A stretch of DNA of 26,465 bases from an uncultured Paracoccaceae bacterium. Lineage in GTDB: Bacteria; Pseudomonadota; Alphaproteobacteria; Rhodobacterales; Rhodobacteraceae. Position 1 is the stretch's first letter, and every line of letters starts with the position of its first letter. The stretch is taken from NCBI GenBank assembly GCA_958439195.1, contig OY288176.1:1-26465 (forward strand). The letters are read 5' to 3'. The position numbers were made by a program, and so were the translations under genes. Positions 17,401 through 26,339 of the stretch are shown in pieces. A model generated the notes under the pieces. That model was not told where the DNA came from. It saw only the letters and a program-made list of their open reading frames with translations, and searched no databases.

Positions 17401-20400
17401 AGTGCTGCTGCTGTTGTTGTTCCCCCCTGTCCTCCACCTCCCCCACCACAAAACCATCAGCTAGATGTACTACAGCTGCTTTGTGGTTGAAGATATCAGC
17501 TAGAGGCACCAAGGCGTCACCTGGAACAACAAAGCAAAACAAAATCTCGGGGATTGCGTACAGGTGAAGAAAGCAGGGGAGAGGGGAAACAAGAAAAGCA
17601 GGGTTATGTCATTAAGTAGGGACCAAATTGATATGATGAGCATGGTAGCATTGTAAGCCAGCCACCAGGGCATCCCCTGGAGTAAAGAGAAAACAACACG
17701 GAAAACTTCAACAGAACCAGAGCAAAAGAGAAAGGGATGCATGCTTACAGCAAGACAGTCTGGTAGATGGCCACTAAACCTATGCCATCAATCAACTGCA
17801 TGGAGTGGTTTCTTCAACTTGTTCAGCAAAATTGGTGATGCTTCCACCCATCATCTCCCTTCCCCTTCCTCCCTCCCCATCCCTCAAATTCCCCCTCTCT
17901 CACCAGATTTTACAGAGGCGACCACCTCTCTTCTCCTCTCTCTTTGGCCGTTCCTACATCCCTCCGGCATCCATCAAAGATGACCTCCTATTTCTCTTTC
18001 TGCTGCCTCACCGCCCTTAATCTGAACTCCATTGAATTCTTATGACAGCCATGATGCCACCTTTTCCTTGGAGAGCATCATATCATCCTCTCTCCTCCGC
18101 CCCTCCTCCGCCCCTGCCTCTGTCTAAACCCCTCTCCAGCGTTCTCTCCCTGCCCTCCACCTCAAGCTTCTCCCAAACTGGCCCTCTTTCCAAATACAAC
18201 TCCTTCGGCCTGATCCCTACCCCGCCCCCCCCCCCCCCCAAAGAAAAACCAAATCTCGCCACCTCTCCACCTCCTTCAACCCAAGCCCACAAATCCATGG
18301 CCCCTTTCCCTCCGCCCCCCCCCCCCCTTGTCTCTCCCTCCCCCTCCCCTCTTCTCCCGCTCCCCTCCCCTCCCTCTCCCCCTCTCTCTTCCCCTCCCCT
18401 TCCCCTCCTCCCCCACTTCCCTTCCCCTCGACCCCTCGCGTTGCCCCCTTCCCCCCCTCCACTTTCCCCCTCCCCCCCCTCCCCCCCTGTCCCCCTCTCC
18501 GCTCCTCCCCCCCCCTCCCCCCTTTTCCCCCTCACCATGTTCACTATCCACATAGAATGCTCTTGAAGCCACCCATGCAGCCGCAGCTCTGTACTCCTCC
18601 ACCCTACACCTGGCCTTCACCTGCCTGCTGAACACCTCAGGATGACTGATCAGCAGAGGCAGCACAAATTCTTCATAATCCTGCTCAGTCTCTTGTCTGC
18701 AGAAGGCGGCACAACAGAGGGGACAGCAGGGTTTAGTCCCTTTTGTTGGGGAGCGAGGAGGGGGAGAGGGTAGGTGCGCATGTGAGGGGGGGGGGGGGGG
18801 TGCAAGGGGATGGGGGGGTGGAGCGTGAAAGCGGGGAATGGGGGGGAGGCAAGGTGAGGGCGGGGACGGCAGGCGAGAGGAGGGAAGGGGGCATGGTTCC
18901 GGACTGAAATTGCGAAAGGATGTCCTCCCACATGTCATACCATGGCAATGTGGGAAGATGCACCTAAATCAGATTTCAAACTTGCAGCGGACTCCAAACA
19001 TAGATGGTCACTGTCTTTGTACCTTCTTGAGGAAACAAGGGATGAGAGGTTAGTAATTTTGTTACTGATGAAGCTCCCATTGGTGTTTCACTTCACTCCA
19101 ACAGTACCTCTCACAGGTACTACCCTAAGACCACACATCCTTTCTGTCTGATGAACTGCCCTTCTATAACAGCCTGATGCTATAGAAAAGGTATCAACTA
19201 TGGACAATGCATGAACGCAGGGTTTAGTTTAGGGTTTAGGGTCAGGTTTTAGGGTTTAGCATGTAGGTTTTAGGTTTTAGGGGATGCCACAAAGCCAGTG
19301 CTCAAAACTCTTTCACCTTGGCATTTCAATCCTTTCGCTAGTCCTCATCTGCTAGCCATGTCTTACCCCTCAGACCCTACCTGTCCTCCTGACCGGCTCC
19401 CTCTAGTTGTGTTCCTGCTGTCAGCTCCTCCTCTGCTTCAGACCAGAACATGGGGATGTACTCACGGGGGGGCAGGGCTTGGATGTAACCATACCTATAT
19501 GGCAGCAGGGAGACAGAGCTTTGCTAATAAATCAACTATTTATATCATTTGTTTACCCTGCCTGGCCTCTTGTCGACGGTCCCACTGCTTGTGAGCAAAG
19601 GAGGAGCCCGGCCCCAAACGGGGCAACTATTTATAGGTTTGAGACAAAACACTGCACAGGCCCAGGACTGTGCAGCACTCTCAGCATGACTACAAACAAT
19701 CATTTCTATGGTGTAACTCCGTACGGCGATAAGTCAAGGGTTTGCTAAAGAAAGGATTGAAATGAGATAGAGACCAAACCACAGATTAGCATGTGGTCGC
19801 AGAACAAGAGGAAAAAGAAAGCATTACGGTATGATATTTCTTTTTGTATTACAATGCGGGAAAAAGCATTTCTGTATTTGTTTTATAATTTTTTTGTTTA
19901 GCTTTGAGTGCTTGCGTGCACGAGTGTTAGTGAATTTCTCAGGTCATAGCTAGCCATGCTGGCAACACAACTGACGGGCCAAGGCTGCAAAAGATAACAG
20001 CCACACAGTACGACCAGCTATTTCATACACCTCTATCTGACAGTGCTGCATATCCACGACACAAGCCAGGTGCTTTAATGCACCCAACTTGATTACAAGA
20101 GAGGCTGCATCACTCTTTAAAAGCTCACAGTCAGGGCCGTGCCCCACTTCTGTTCCAAAGACAACTCCAGCTACTGATAGTCTTGATTTCGTTTTCAATT
20201 GTGGCTCAGCCTCCCTAAGCCAAGATAGATGGAGATCCAAAAACATTATACATGCAGCACTGCATGGCATCATACCGGCAAGTCGCTTGCGATCCTAAGT
20301 ACTGCCCCTAGCTGTTTTTGCTCTTGGACTAGAACCCTAGTACTGCAGCACAGCTGGTGCAAGGTGCAAGCGCACGGCTCCATATGGCTAGAGACATTAA

Positions 20401-21096
20401 GACTTACCACTTTGATTTAGGTCCTATGGCAGCTTCATACATAGCAGCAATGGTGAGCGCTAAACCGCCTCCAATCTGCTCCTGCTCCAGAACCGCTGCC
20501 AGCGCCGTGGTTTTGGGTGAGAGGATGGCGGTTTTGGGTATGATGCAGAGCAGCTGGCCCTCTGCAATAGGGTTTACTGAGTGGATGCCAAAGGCAGGTC
20601 CACTGCATTGGCTGCAGTCAGGTGTTAGGGAGATGAGGGCCGGGTCCCACCAGATGCCTACAGAGAGCATCCACTGCTGGAGAGAGCCTAAGCTGCTGCT
20701 GCTGGTGGTGGTGGTGGTGGCGGTGGTGGGTGGTGCTGGTGATGCGTCTGTTGCTGCTGCTGCGGCGGGAGCTGTTTTGCAGGGAGCAGGAGGCTTGGTT
20801 GCAGGTTTTTTCCTTCTTTTGGCATCAGGTACAGCTGCTGCTGCTGGTGCTGGTGGTGCGGTTGATCCTTCTGCTGCCGCTGCTCCTGCCTGTTTTGGGG
20901 CCATTGCTGGCTTGCCCGCTGGTGCTTTCCTCTTTTTGCTGCTCTCTTTTTTCATTACTGCCACTGCTGCTGATGCTGATGGTGGTGCTTCTAAGGGTAC
21001 TGCTTTTTCTGCTGCTTCTTTCGCTTCTGCTGTTTTTGGGGCCCTATGACCTTTGCCCGGAGGTATTTTTCTTTTGTTCGATGGCTTGGCTTCCAT
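14416..21096 (-). CDS. SET-domain protein-lysine methyltransferase, SETD6/Rubisco-LSMT-like, six exons
   Basis: Exons 21096-20408, 19494-19381, 18696-18536, 17520-17083, 16413-15753 and 15043-14416 join in phase (2, 2, 1, 1, 2) to 896 codons. In order: a Lys/Ala/Pro-rich N terminus with KKRK and KRRKK clusters (residues about 1-125, likely nuclear signals); the split SET domain with LQQWMLSVGIWW, GPAFGIHSV, MYEAAIGPKSKWYGYI, YIPMFWSEAEEEL, DYEEFVLPLLISHPEVFS, LVPLADIFNH (about 325-334) and PKGCEVFNTYGELSNPELV (about 612-630); then a substrate-binding-type C-terminal domain (GRVTPSTFTLLKVL, EEFKEWKDL, LLLDQRLQQYP). ADxFNH and FNTYGxxxN are the family's cofactor and catalytic core. Human SETD6 has about 470 residues; here acidic, Ala/Gln-rich and poly-Gln inserts double the length. 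The ATG at 21096 is the first in frame after a GTG-initiated open stretch. The stop TAG overlaps a donor-like CAG|GTAGG, so a further 3' exon is possible. The methylated substrate cannot be deduced. Confidence 0.9.
14694..14905 (-). repeat. CAG-rich tract encoding poly-Gln in SET exon 6
   Basis: The coding strand is a near-continuous series of CAG/CAA/GAG codons giving QQWQQQQQQKQGQQPQQQQ and further Q/E-rich sequence. It sits as an insert inside the C-terminal substrate-binding-type domain, between EEFKEWKDLHQ and LEAFQDRFEEV. The frame stays open, so the tract is probably translated and disordered. Further CAG/GCA runs are in exon 5. Confidence 0.85.
15460..15751 (-). repeat. Polypurine tract immediately after the SET exon 5 donor
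   Basis: From the donor GG|GTAAGTGGGG at 15752 the coding strand is almost purely purine (GGA/GAG words) for about 290 nt; the strand shown reads as CCTCCT runs. Such mirror-like purine tracts can form triplex or G-quadruplex structures. The open frames seen in it on either strand are low-complexity Pro/Ser/Leu or Gly/Arg/Glu and not genes. Confidence 0.8.
16725..16771. repeat. AT-rich ATT microsatellite in SET intron 4
   Basis: ATTATTATTATTAATTATC and the following TATTTATTA-type sequence form a short AT-only island inside the 669-bp intron between exons 4 and 5. It resembles the island at 10450-10520 and has no coding signal. Confidence 0.75.
17650..17676 (-). pseudogene. Partial copy of the start of SET exon 4 in intron 3
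   Basis: On the minus strand, ACTCCAG followed by GGGATGCCCTGGTGGCTG (from 17676) mirrors the true acceptor and exon 4 start at 17520 (TTCCAG, then GTGACGCCTTGGTGCCT, encoding DALVPLADIF). It keeps the acceptor and about 20 bases of exon similarity and then diverges. The upstream T-rich sequences are also alike. It lies about 155 bp upstream of the real exon, the same arrangement as the ferritin exon 4 copy. Confidence 0.5.
17860..18534 (-). repeat. Polypurine-rich SET intron 3 starting at the exon 3 donor
   Basis: The donor ATG|GTGAGG at 18535 is followed on the coding strand by about 230 nt of G/A-rich sequence with G-runs (strand shown: CCCCTCCCC, CCCCTTTCC), and purine-rich stretches continue toward 17860. 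Reading frames on both strands here are low-complexity Pro- or Gly/Arg-rich and are not genes. Confidence 0.7.
18720..18900 (+). repeat. G-run cluster with G-quadruplex potential in SET intron 2
   Basis: The strand shown has repeated runs of four or more G (including an unbroken run of 14 around 18787-18800) spaced by short A/T/C gaps. This is the opposite strand bias from introns 3 and 5. It lies directly upstream of the exon 3 acceptor in the direction of transcription. Confidence 0.6.
19219..19283 (+). repeat. Interstitial telomere-type repeat in SET intron 2
   Basis: GGGTTTAGTTTAGGGTTTAG followed by GGTCAGGTTTTAGGGTTTAG and TTTTAGGTTTTAGGGG: imperfect TTTAGGG/TTTTAGGG units over about 65 bp. 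They run antisense to the SET gene, whereas those in ferritin introns run sense. Confidence 0.8.
19950..20273 (-). other. 107-codon open frame inside SET intron 1, status unknown
   Basis: Within the 913-bp first intron, on the same strand as the SET gene, an open frame reads with balanced, non-repetitive composition (for example VAGVVFGTEVGHGP and LVIKLGALKHLACVVDMQ). I recognise no family. Exons 1 and 2 of the SET gene join in phase and complete a Trp codon in KSKWYGYI without it, so it is not needed for the protein. It could be a relic, an alternative exon or chance. Confidence 0.25.
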
Positions 21097-21852
21097 CCTG
21101 GGTCCGTGAAGCACCAGATGGTGAGGGAAGGACAGCCCTATGCCGCCCTCGAATCTTGGCAGGGTAAAGGGGGCTGCTGGGGGGACTGCTAGAACAGGCT
21201 GCTAGATGTTCCGATCACTGGACTACGGAAGCAATCACATTGTCCAGACACTGACTAAGCATTAGCTATTACATTGCGTTTAAGATGCTCCTGTCATGGT
21301 GAGTTAGACCAGCAGCGCCGGTTGGGTGGAGCGGACTGATGGCGATTCTACACACATAGCTCGCCAGCTCCTGCCGGGACACTTCAGCAACCAAGGTAGC
21401 TGGCTTTCAGTGTTCAAACAGAGCCATGTACAGCAGCATGCCAGAGCAATGGGCCTTGATGGGCGGCGCACTTTTGTACCGTAACTAGTACTGCCGCTGG
21501 TGACCTGTGAAGTGCGTCTGAAGTGACAAACTAAGCAAGCTTCGCCACATTTCTGTGAACCCATTTGTCCTTGTTTATACATGAAGGCAGAACCGAGAGC
21601 ACTTCTTAACTACATAGCTCACACTGGCAGTGTGTGATTTGCTTCATTAGACGCTTCCGGATTTTGGATGCGAAAGCGCGGTTCATTCGCAAACTACTCA
21701 GATCGTCGCTTCTGACAGCTTGCTAACGGCCATATTATCCGTTTAAGAGTCCAGGTGCTGTAGCAGGCGGTAGCAACGCCATGCGCTATCCCAGATAAGA
21801 TACCTTGTAGCCACGCCACGAGCCCCCTTCCAGGCCTTGCGCCTCAGCAATC
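21097..21852. promoter_or_regulatory. Shared intergenic region between the divergent SET and ARL2 genes
   Basis: The 756 bp between the two start codons should contain both promoters and 5' UTRs. I see no clear TATA box at a sensible distance and no strong repeat. A short open frame on the minus strand (21582-21304) has no family resemblance. The assignment rests on gene orientation only. Confidence 0.45.
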
Positions 21853-24367
21853 ATGGGCCTCCTAACCATCATCAACAAAGTCAAACGGAAGGAGAAGGAG
21901 ATGCGGCTATTGATGGTGTAAGCATCCCATGCTGTCTAGGTTTCCATCAGCAGCTGCAAGCCCTACTGCCTCAGGATCACCTGCAGTGGCTCTGGAAACA
22001 CAAATCCTGATTAGTTCCTCCTTGTTTGCAGTGGCCTAGATAATGCTGGCAAGACCACCATCGTCAAGAGGCTCAATGGTGAGGACATCACAGGCATCAG
22101 TCCTACCTTGGGCTTCAACATCAAAACCATGCAGTTCAAGGGGTAAGCATCACTGAGTAGCAGCAGAGTCATTGAGGGAGGGTGGTCTGCGGTGAGGGCT
22201 GTTGGCGGAGCAGGCGCGGCAATTTGTGGCAGTTTGAGGGCGAGGCCTATGAAAAAGTTTGCTGCGGCATAGCATGAAAGGTAACAGCACCAGAGCCTGT
22301 GTTCTGCTTATATGAAACCACATGGCCATGGTTGTACTATACCATGGGTTTGGCATATCATGACTCCTGGGAGCTAGTAGCATGCTGAGATGCAGTGCGA
22401 TAAGGGGCATTCCTGCGGTGCTGCTGCTGCTAGCACAGCTTCAAGCAGCTTATGTTTCACCCGTAACCCCAACGCCCACCCAGTGCAGACAGACATCCCC
22501 ATGGACCTATCCAGTGGCATATCTGCTGCTGCTACTACCACTACCAATGCTGGTACTGTTGCCTGGTAAAGTTCTTGGTAATAGATAAGGTGTGCAACTG
22601 GATGGTTCAGCCGCTTATGACACTCCCAAGTACACTCGTCCGCCTTTCTATCGGACATTCACCCAATCTGTCTGATACAAGACGTCCTGAGCAGGCTTGG
22701 TGCTCATTCAAAACTAACCCCTACTGCTGGCGCATATTTGCAGACCAACATCCTACCAGCGCTGCTGATTTCAGCACTAACTCCTGCTGTGGTCTGGTTT
22801 GTTCGTTTTTTGGTTTGATTGACTTGTTTGTTTATCTTTGTTTTGTTTTGTTTGTTTATTTTTGTACCCACCGTAGGTATAAGCTTAACATCTGGGACGT
22901 AGGAGGGCAGAAGACTCTTAGACCCTACTGGCGCAATTACTTTGAAAAGACAGATGGCTTGATCTGGGTGGTGGATTCCGCAGACTTGGCCCGGCTGGAG
23001 GACTGCAAGGCAGAGCTGCAGAGCTTGCTGCAGGAGGAGCGGCTGTTTGGGTCTACACTGCTGATACTGGCCAACAAGCAGGACATAGCCAGTGCGCTGT
23101 CACTAAAGCAGATAGAAGAGGTGAGGGAGGAGGAGGAGCAGATGTAGCGGCAGGAGCAGGAAGAGGGATAGCAGTGGCAGCAGCAGCAGATTAGTTTTGA
23201 ATGCAGCAGCAGGTGCAGCAGCAGGAACAAGCAGGATCCTCAAGGCGCAGCAGCAGCAGCAGCAGCAGCAACGGCAGCAGTAGCAGCAGCAGGTGGGCAA
23301 TAGGAGCAGTAGCAGGTGCAGTCATCGCTTTACAGGTTGGAGCAGGAGGAGCAGGAAGTCAGCAGGAGCAGCAGCAGTGCCAGCACCAGTGGCATAAGTG
23401 GCGCAGGAAAAGCAGTAGGGGCCATAACAGGAGGGCAATCAGCGGAAGGAGCAGCAGACTGCTCTGCTTTTGTCTTATAGGGGGATTCCTTTGGTTGATA
23501 ACTGAGCTTGTTCTGCAAGGGACAGCGGGAGCAGGAGCTGCATATGCTTGCACTTGTGGCCTCATTGGCCCAAGTAGCGCGTTCACGGCATGAGTATATG
23601 CTTGGCGAATTGGCGCACATCCACATCACTCACATGTGAGTCACAAGCACATTGGGTTTCAAAGTGCAATAATGCTCAATGTTGCCTGGTTTTATCTATT
23701 AGTGGCTCTCCCGCCCTTTTGCTGAATTATGGCACCACACTGGCGGATGGCTTTGCCCATGTAACTTTCTAGCACAGAGTCGCAAATGGAATTAAGCGGA
23801 GAGCACATATCATCCAAAAACAGGAAGAGGAACTAGGAAGAGGTCCGCTACCATCGGGCAACCCTAGGGGTGTGCTTGCATTATGTTGTGACGGAGCGCA
23901 TTATTTCAGGATGAGTCGTCTCGACTTCAGGTCTCGGACTTGGACGTTAAAAAACCTTTGTTTGTTCAGGATTGTGTCCTGCTCGTGTGCTTTGTCTGTG
24001 CTTGTCATGTTGTTTTTATTTCAGCCGCCTGTCCGCTCTGCCCCAAGCGCTGCTTTTGCACTAGCGGACCAGCCAGCCATGTAGCAGCCTCTCTATAATG
24101 GTCTGCCTGCATAGCACGTAGCAGCGTTCGTATAATCGGCTTGTCTGGATAGCAGGGAGCAGCGTTTGTATAATGGTATCTCTGCCTGAATTCTCACCCC
24201 CTCGCCCCCTGCTCGCCATTTTCCTTCAGGCATTGGAGCTGCAGCAGATCACAAAGCGCAACTGGCGCATCAAGTCCTGTAGTGCGCTGACTGGAGCTGG
24301 CCTGTTCGATAGCTTTGACTGGATGGTCAAAGATATCTCGTCGAGGATCTACTTGTTTAGCCAGTGA
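21853..24367 (+). CDS. ARL2: ARL2, ADP-ribosylation factor-like small GTPase, four exons, complete
   Basis: ARL2 is a cytosolic GTPase that works with tubulin-folding cofactors and lipid-cargo carriers; the plant orthologue is TITAN5. Exons 21853-21917, 22032-22142, 22877-23120 and 24230-24367 join in phase (2, 2, 0) to 185 codons, against 184 in the human protein. The start MGLLTIINKVKRKEKEMRLL, P-loop GLDNAGKT (23-30), switch-1 SPTLGFN with Thr47, WDVGGQ (65-70, catalytic Gln70), NKQD (125-128) and SCSALTG (156-162) are all intact, as are the ARL2-type stretches YWRNYFEKTDGLIWVVDSAD and DISSRI. Splice sites are consensus (GT|GTAAGC, TTGCAG, GG|GTAAGC, CCGTAG, GAG|GTGAGG, CTTCAG). The third intron is 1.1 kb and full of CAG-type repeats. 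ARL1 and ARL3 are less likely given the LLTIINKVKRKEKE N terminus. Confidence 0.97.
23100..23470 (+). repeat. CAG/GCA-rich repeat tract in ARL2 intron 3
   Basis: Starting right after the exon 3 donor, the intron is dominated by GCAGCAGCAG, GGAGCAGCAG and AGCAGTAGCAG words. Frames through it are Gln/Ser/Ala low complexity and are not genes. It is close in sequence to the coding CAG tracts of the SET gene, but here it is spliced out. Confidence 0.8.
24083..24192 (+). repeat. Three tandem 37-bp units near the end of ARL2 intron 3
   Basis: Units starting at 24083, 24120 and 24158 share AGCAGCGTTCGTATAATCGG-like sequence followed by TCTGCCTG or TCTGGAT. The last unit runs to within about 40 bp of the exon 4 acceptor at 24229. 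A branch-point region could fall in it, but none is certain. Confidence 0.75.
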
Positions 24368-24733
24368 TATCCAATGACAGGGAACTGCTGTTGCAGTTGT
24401 CCGGCGGTTGTGATCGGCTCCAAAGTGGGCTGGCGTTGGAATTGGTCGCTGATGTTACTTTGAGTGCACTGCATCACATGCTAGGTATTGAATGATCCGA
24501 AGGGACTGCAGAGTGCTTACAAGATCGTGAGGCTGCAGTAGTAGGTTGGTTCCAAGGCATGTCCTTTTCATGTGTCTTTGGCTCGCCAAGTTAGAGAATC
24601 GGGCTAGTATGAGTTTGGACTGCTTTGGGAGTGGTCTATCAAGACTCCCATTTACTTGAAGTCTTGGAGGGGCATGCTTTACTGCTTCAAGTTAACGTAT
24701 CAGTTGGAGGGGCATTATTTACTGGGCTTCGTG

Positions 24734-24738
24734 TGTAA
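24734..24738 (+). terminator. Candidate TGTAA polyadenylation signal for ARL2
   Basis: A TGTAA word 367 bp after the ARL2 stop, just past a short direct repeat (TTGGAGGGGCAT at 24664 and 24704). It is the best algal-type poly(A) signal seen before the convergent gene on the right. Not confirmed by any transcript. Confidence 0.4.
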
Positions 24739-24739
24739 C

Positions 24740-25328
24740 TAAGGATCACAGACCAATCAACCGCGTACATCCCGTTCGCATGCCGGATGGAAGTAAGCAG
24801 ACGTTCTCGTGGCGGGCAACCCTGCATTGCTGCCGCCCCCTCTCCACAGCCATTTGGATTTACACCGTACCGATAGTTCTGGTTGTGCGCTATGCTGACG
24901 TATACTGACCGTCTGGCCTGTCCGACTTGGCCGTTGCACTCACTGCCCCGTTGGGCGCCAGCTGTACGTCAGGCGACAGGCGCCACATGTAGTATCACTG
25001 CACCGTACACATCATTTTGTCTTTTCGATGGTTGTCATTTGCCACCGTGTCGCTCTTTTGTGTGTCCTGTCCGAACATCACTTGCGCACTCATCACTCAT
25101 CGAACTCCTTCCGGAGGCAAATCCCAGAATGTCCGAAAAGGCCACAAGAACAGCCAATGAAACCCATTACAAACAACAATAATATAGTTAATACCTTGCG
25201 GCATCAGTTATATGTCAAACCACACAGAACATCCACATCCACGTAAGCTCTCAACCCCGCTACAACTCTTTTGAAGTATAGTGGCGTAGTCCACATAAAT
25301 CTCACAAAGATCCGGCTTTCTATCCGAT
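24740..25328. other. Intergenic sequence between the convergent 3' ends
   Basis: This stretch lies between ARL2 and the minus-strand gene ending at 25329. Plus 24883-25182 is open but matches nothing known. On the minus strand a TGTAA word at 25171-25167 is a reasonable poly(A) signal for the right-hand gene, giving a 3' UTR of about 160 nt. No repeats of note. Confidence 0.45.
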
Positions 25329-25647
25329 CTAATCACTATCTTCCTCCTCCTCATCTGCTGGTGGTCCCTTCCCTCTCCTCTTCTTCCCGCTTGCAGCTGC
25401 CTTACTCCCTGCCCCACCACTGCTCCTCTTCGTCCCCCCACTGTTCTTCTTCTTCCCATCCCCAGGATCCGCATCAAAGCTCCGGAACCTGCTATTGCTC
25501 CCACCTGAACCCAACCCAGCCGCTCGTCTCATGAGCGCTGCTGCTGCTGCTGCTGCAGCTGACTTGCTGCTACCACCACCTGCCTCTGCTACTGCCTCAC
25601 CTTCATAGAGGTCATCCTCTGGTACCGGTGTCCACATATACAGGGAT
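25329..25647 (-). CDS. C-terminal exon of an unidentified protein with a basic then acidic tail
   Basis: On the minus strand an acceptor CTGCAG at 25648 opens a 319-nt exon (one base plus 106 codons) that starts SLYMWTPVPEDDLYEGEAVA, continues through a poly-Ala run and a Gly/Ser/Lys-rich part (GGSNSRFRSFDADPGDGKKK, SGKKRRGKG) and ends with PADEEEEDSD and TAG. The basic cluster followed by a short acidic end suggests a nuclear or nucleolar protein, which is inference only. A 21-nt candidate exon (25740-25720, KALFFK plus AG) would join in phase in front of it, but its acceptor is weak. The family is not recognised; the rest of the gene lies to the right and beyond the window. Confidence 0.6.
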
Positions 25648-25983
25648 CTGCAGGCAGCAATGCCAGAGAAGGTTTAGTATAGCCAAGCCGCTGTTTTGAT
25701 GGTGCTGCCGCCTCCCTACCTCTTAAAGAACAACGCCTTCCTGGCCCATCAGAAGGCCCTAGCTAGAGCATACCCTCACATGCCCCTACAAGAGCATGTG
25801 CAGGCCTGCCTGGCTGCAAGCTGCACAGCAGCTTGCTGTTAACTCTTCCACAATTAGAAGTGCATATCCCCCATTAATCATGCAGAAGCCCTGCAGCTCT
25901 TGAATTTTGGGCCCATTTGCTCAGTTTATGATTAACCAAAGCCCAAAGAACACTATCTACTGAGCTGACAACACTTTTCTACT

Positions 25984-26240
25984 TTAATAAAAAGCCAGTA
26001 GGTGAAACACAAAGGAGCTGTACATACAGCATGCACCACGAGGTGGCAAAACTGCAACTATGTACTTCCACTTGTACTCCACGCAGCCATGGAGCCCATT
26101 GTAGTATATACGCATGATGGTTTGCATGATATCCCGCTCAGCAAAAAGCCCTTCAACATTGACAGAGATGAAAAAGTGATTGGCAATGCCACCCACCTGC
26201 TGCTTCCACTTCTTATAACCTACAGCAGAGCTCGATTAAC
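25984..26240 (-). CDS. Probable upstream exon of the right-hand minus-strand gene, unidentified
   Basis: After an acceptor-like CTGCTGTAG the minus strand stays open, reading YKKWKQQVGGIANHFFISVN and then VEGLFAERDIMQTIMRIYYN before GLHGCVEYKWKY, which has a well-mixed, protein-like composition. The exon's 3' border is uncertain: the frame stays open to 25984, with no outstanding donor. The plus strand of the same stretch is also open (26002-26358), so the strand call rests on agreement with the exon at 25647-25329 and the acceptor. No family was recognised. Confidence 0.35.
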
Positions 26241-26339
26241 ACACATTCAACATGTCAAGACAGAAGATGGCTCGCATAACTATGGCAGATTACCACAAAG
26301 GCATTCCAACGAGATTCCTTTGCTTCCCACAGTACAGCA

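Noticed and set aside
18042..18938. Long frames on both strands (174 and 220 codons)
   Set aside because: Most of their length is the purine-rich intron 3 of the SET gene. Only the part at 18696-18536 on the minus strand is a real exon.
20357..21167. 230- and 145-codon plus-strand frames rich in Ala or Leu/Val
   Set aside because: They are antisense shadows of SET exon 1, created by its GC-rich Ala/Lys/Pro codons.
23201..23593. 130-codon Gln/Ser-rich plus-strand frame
   Set aside because: It lies in ARL2 intron 3 and consists of CAG-type repeat. Exons 3 and 4 of ARL2 join in phase without it.
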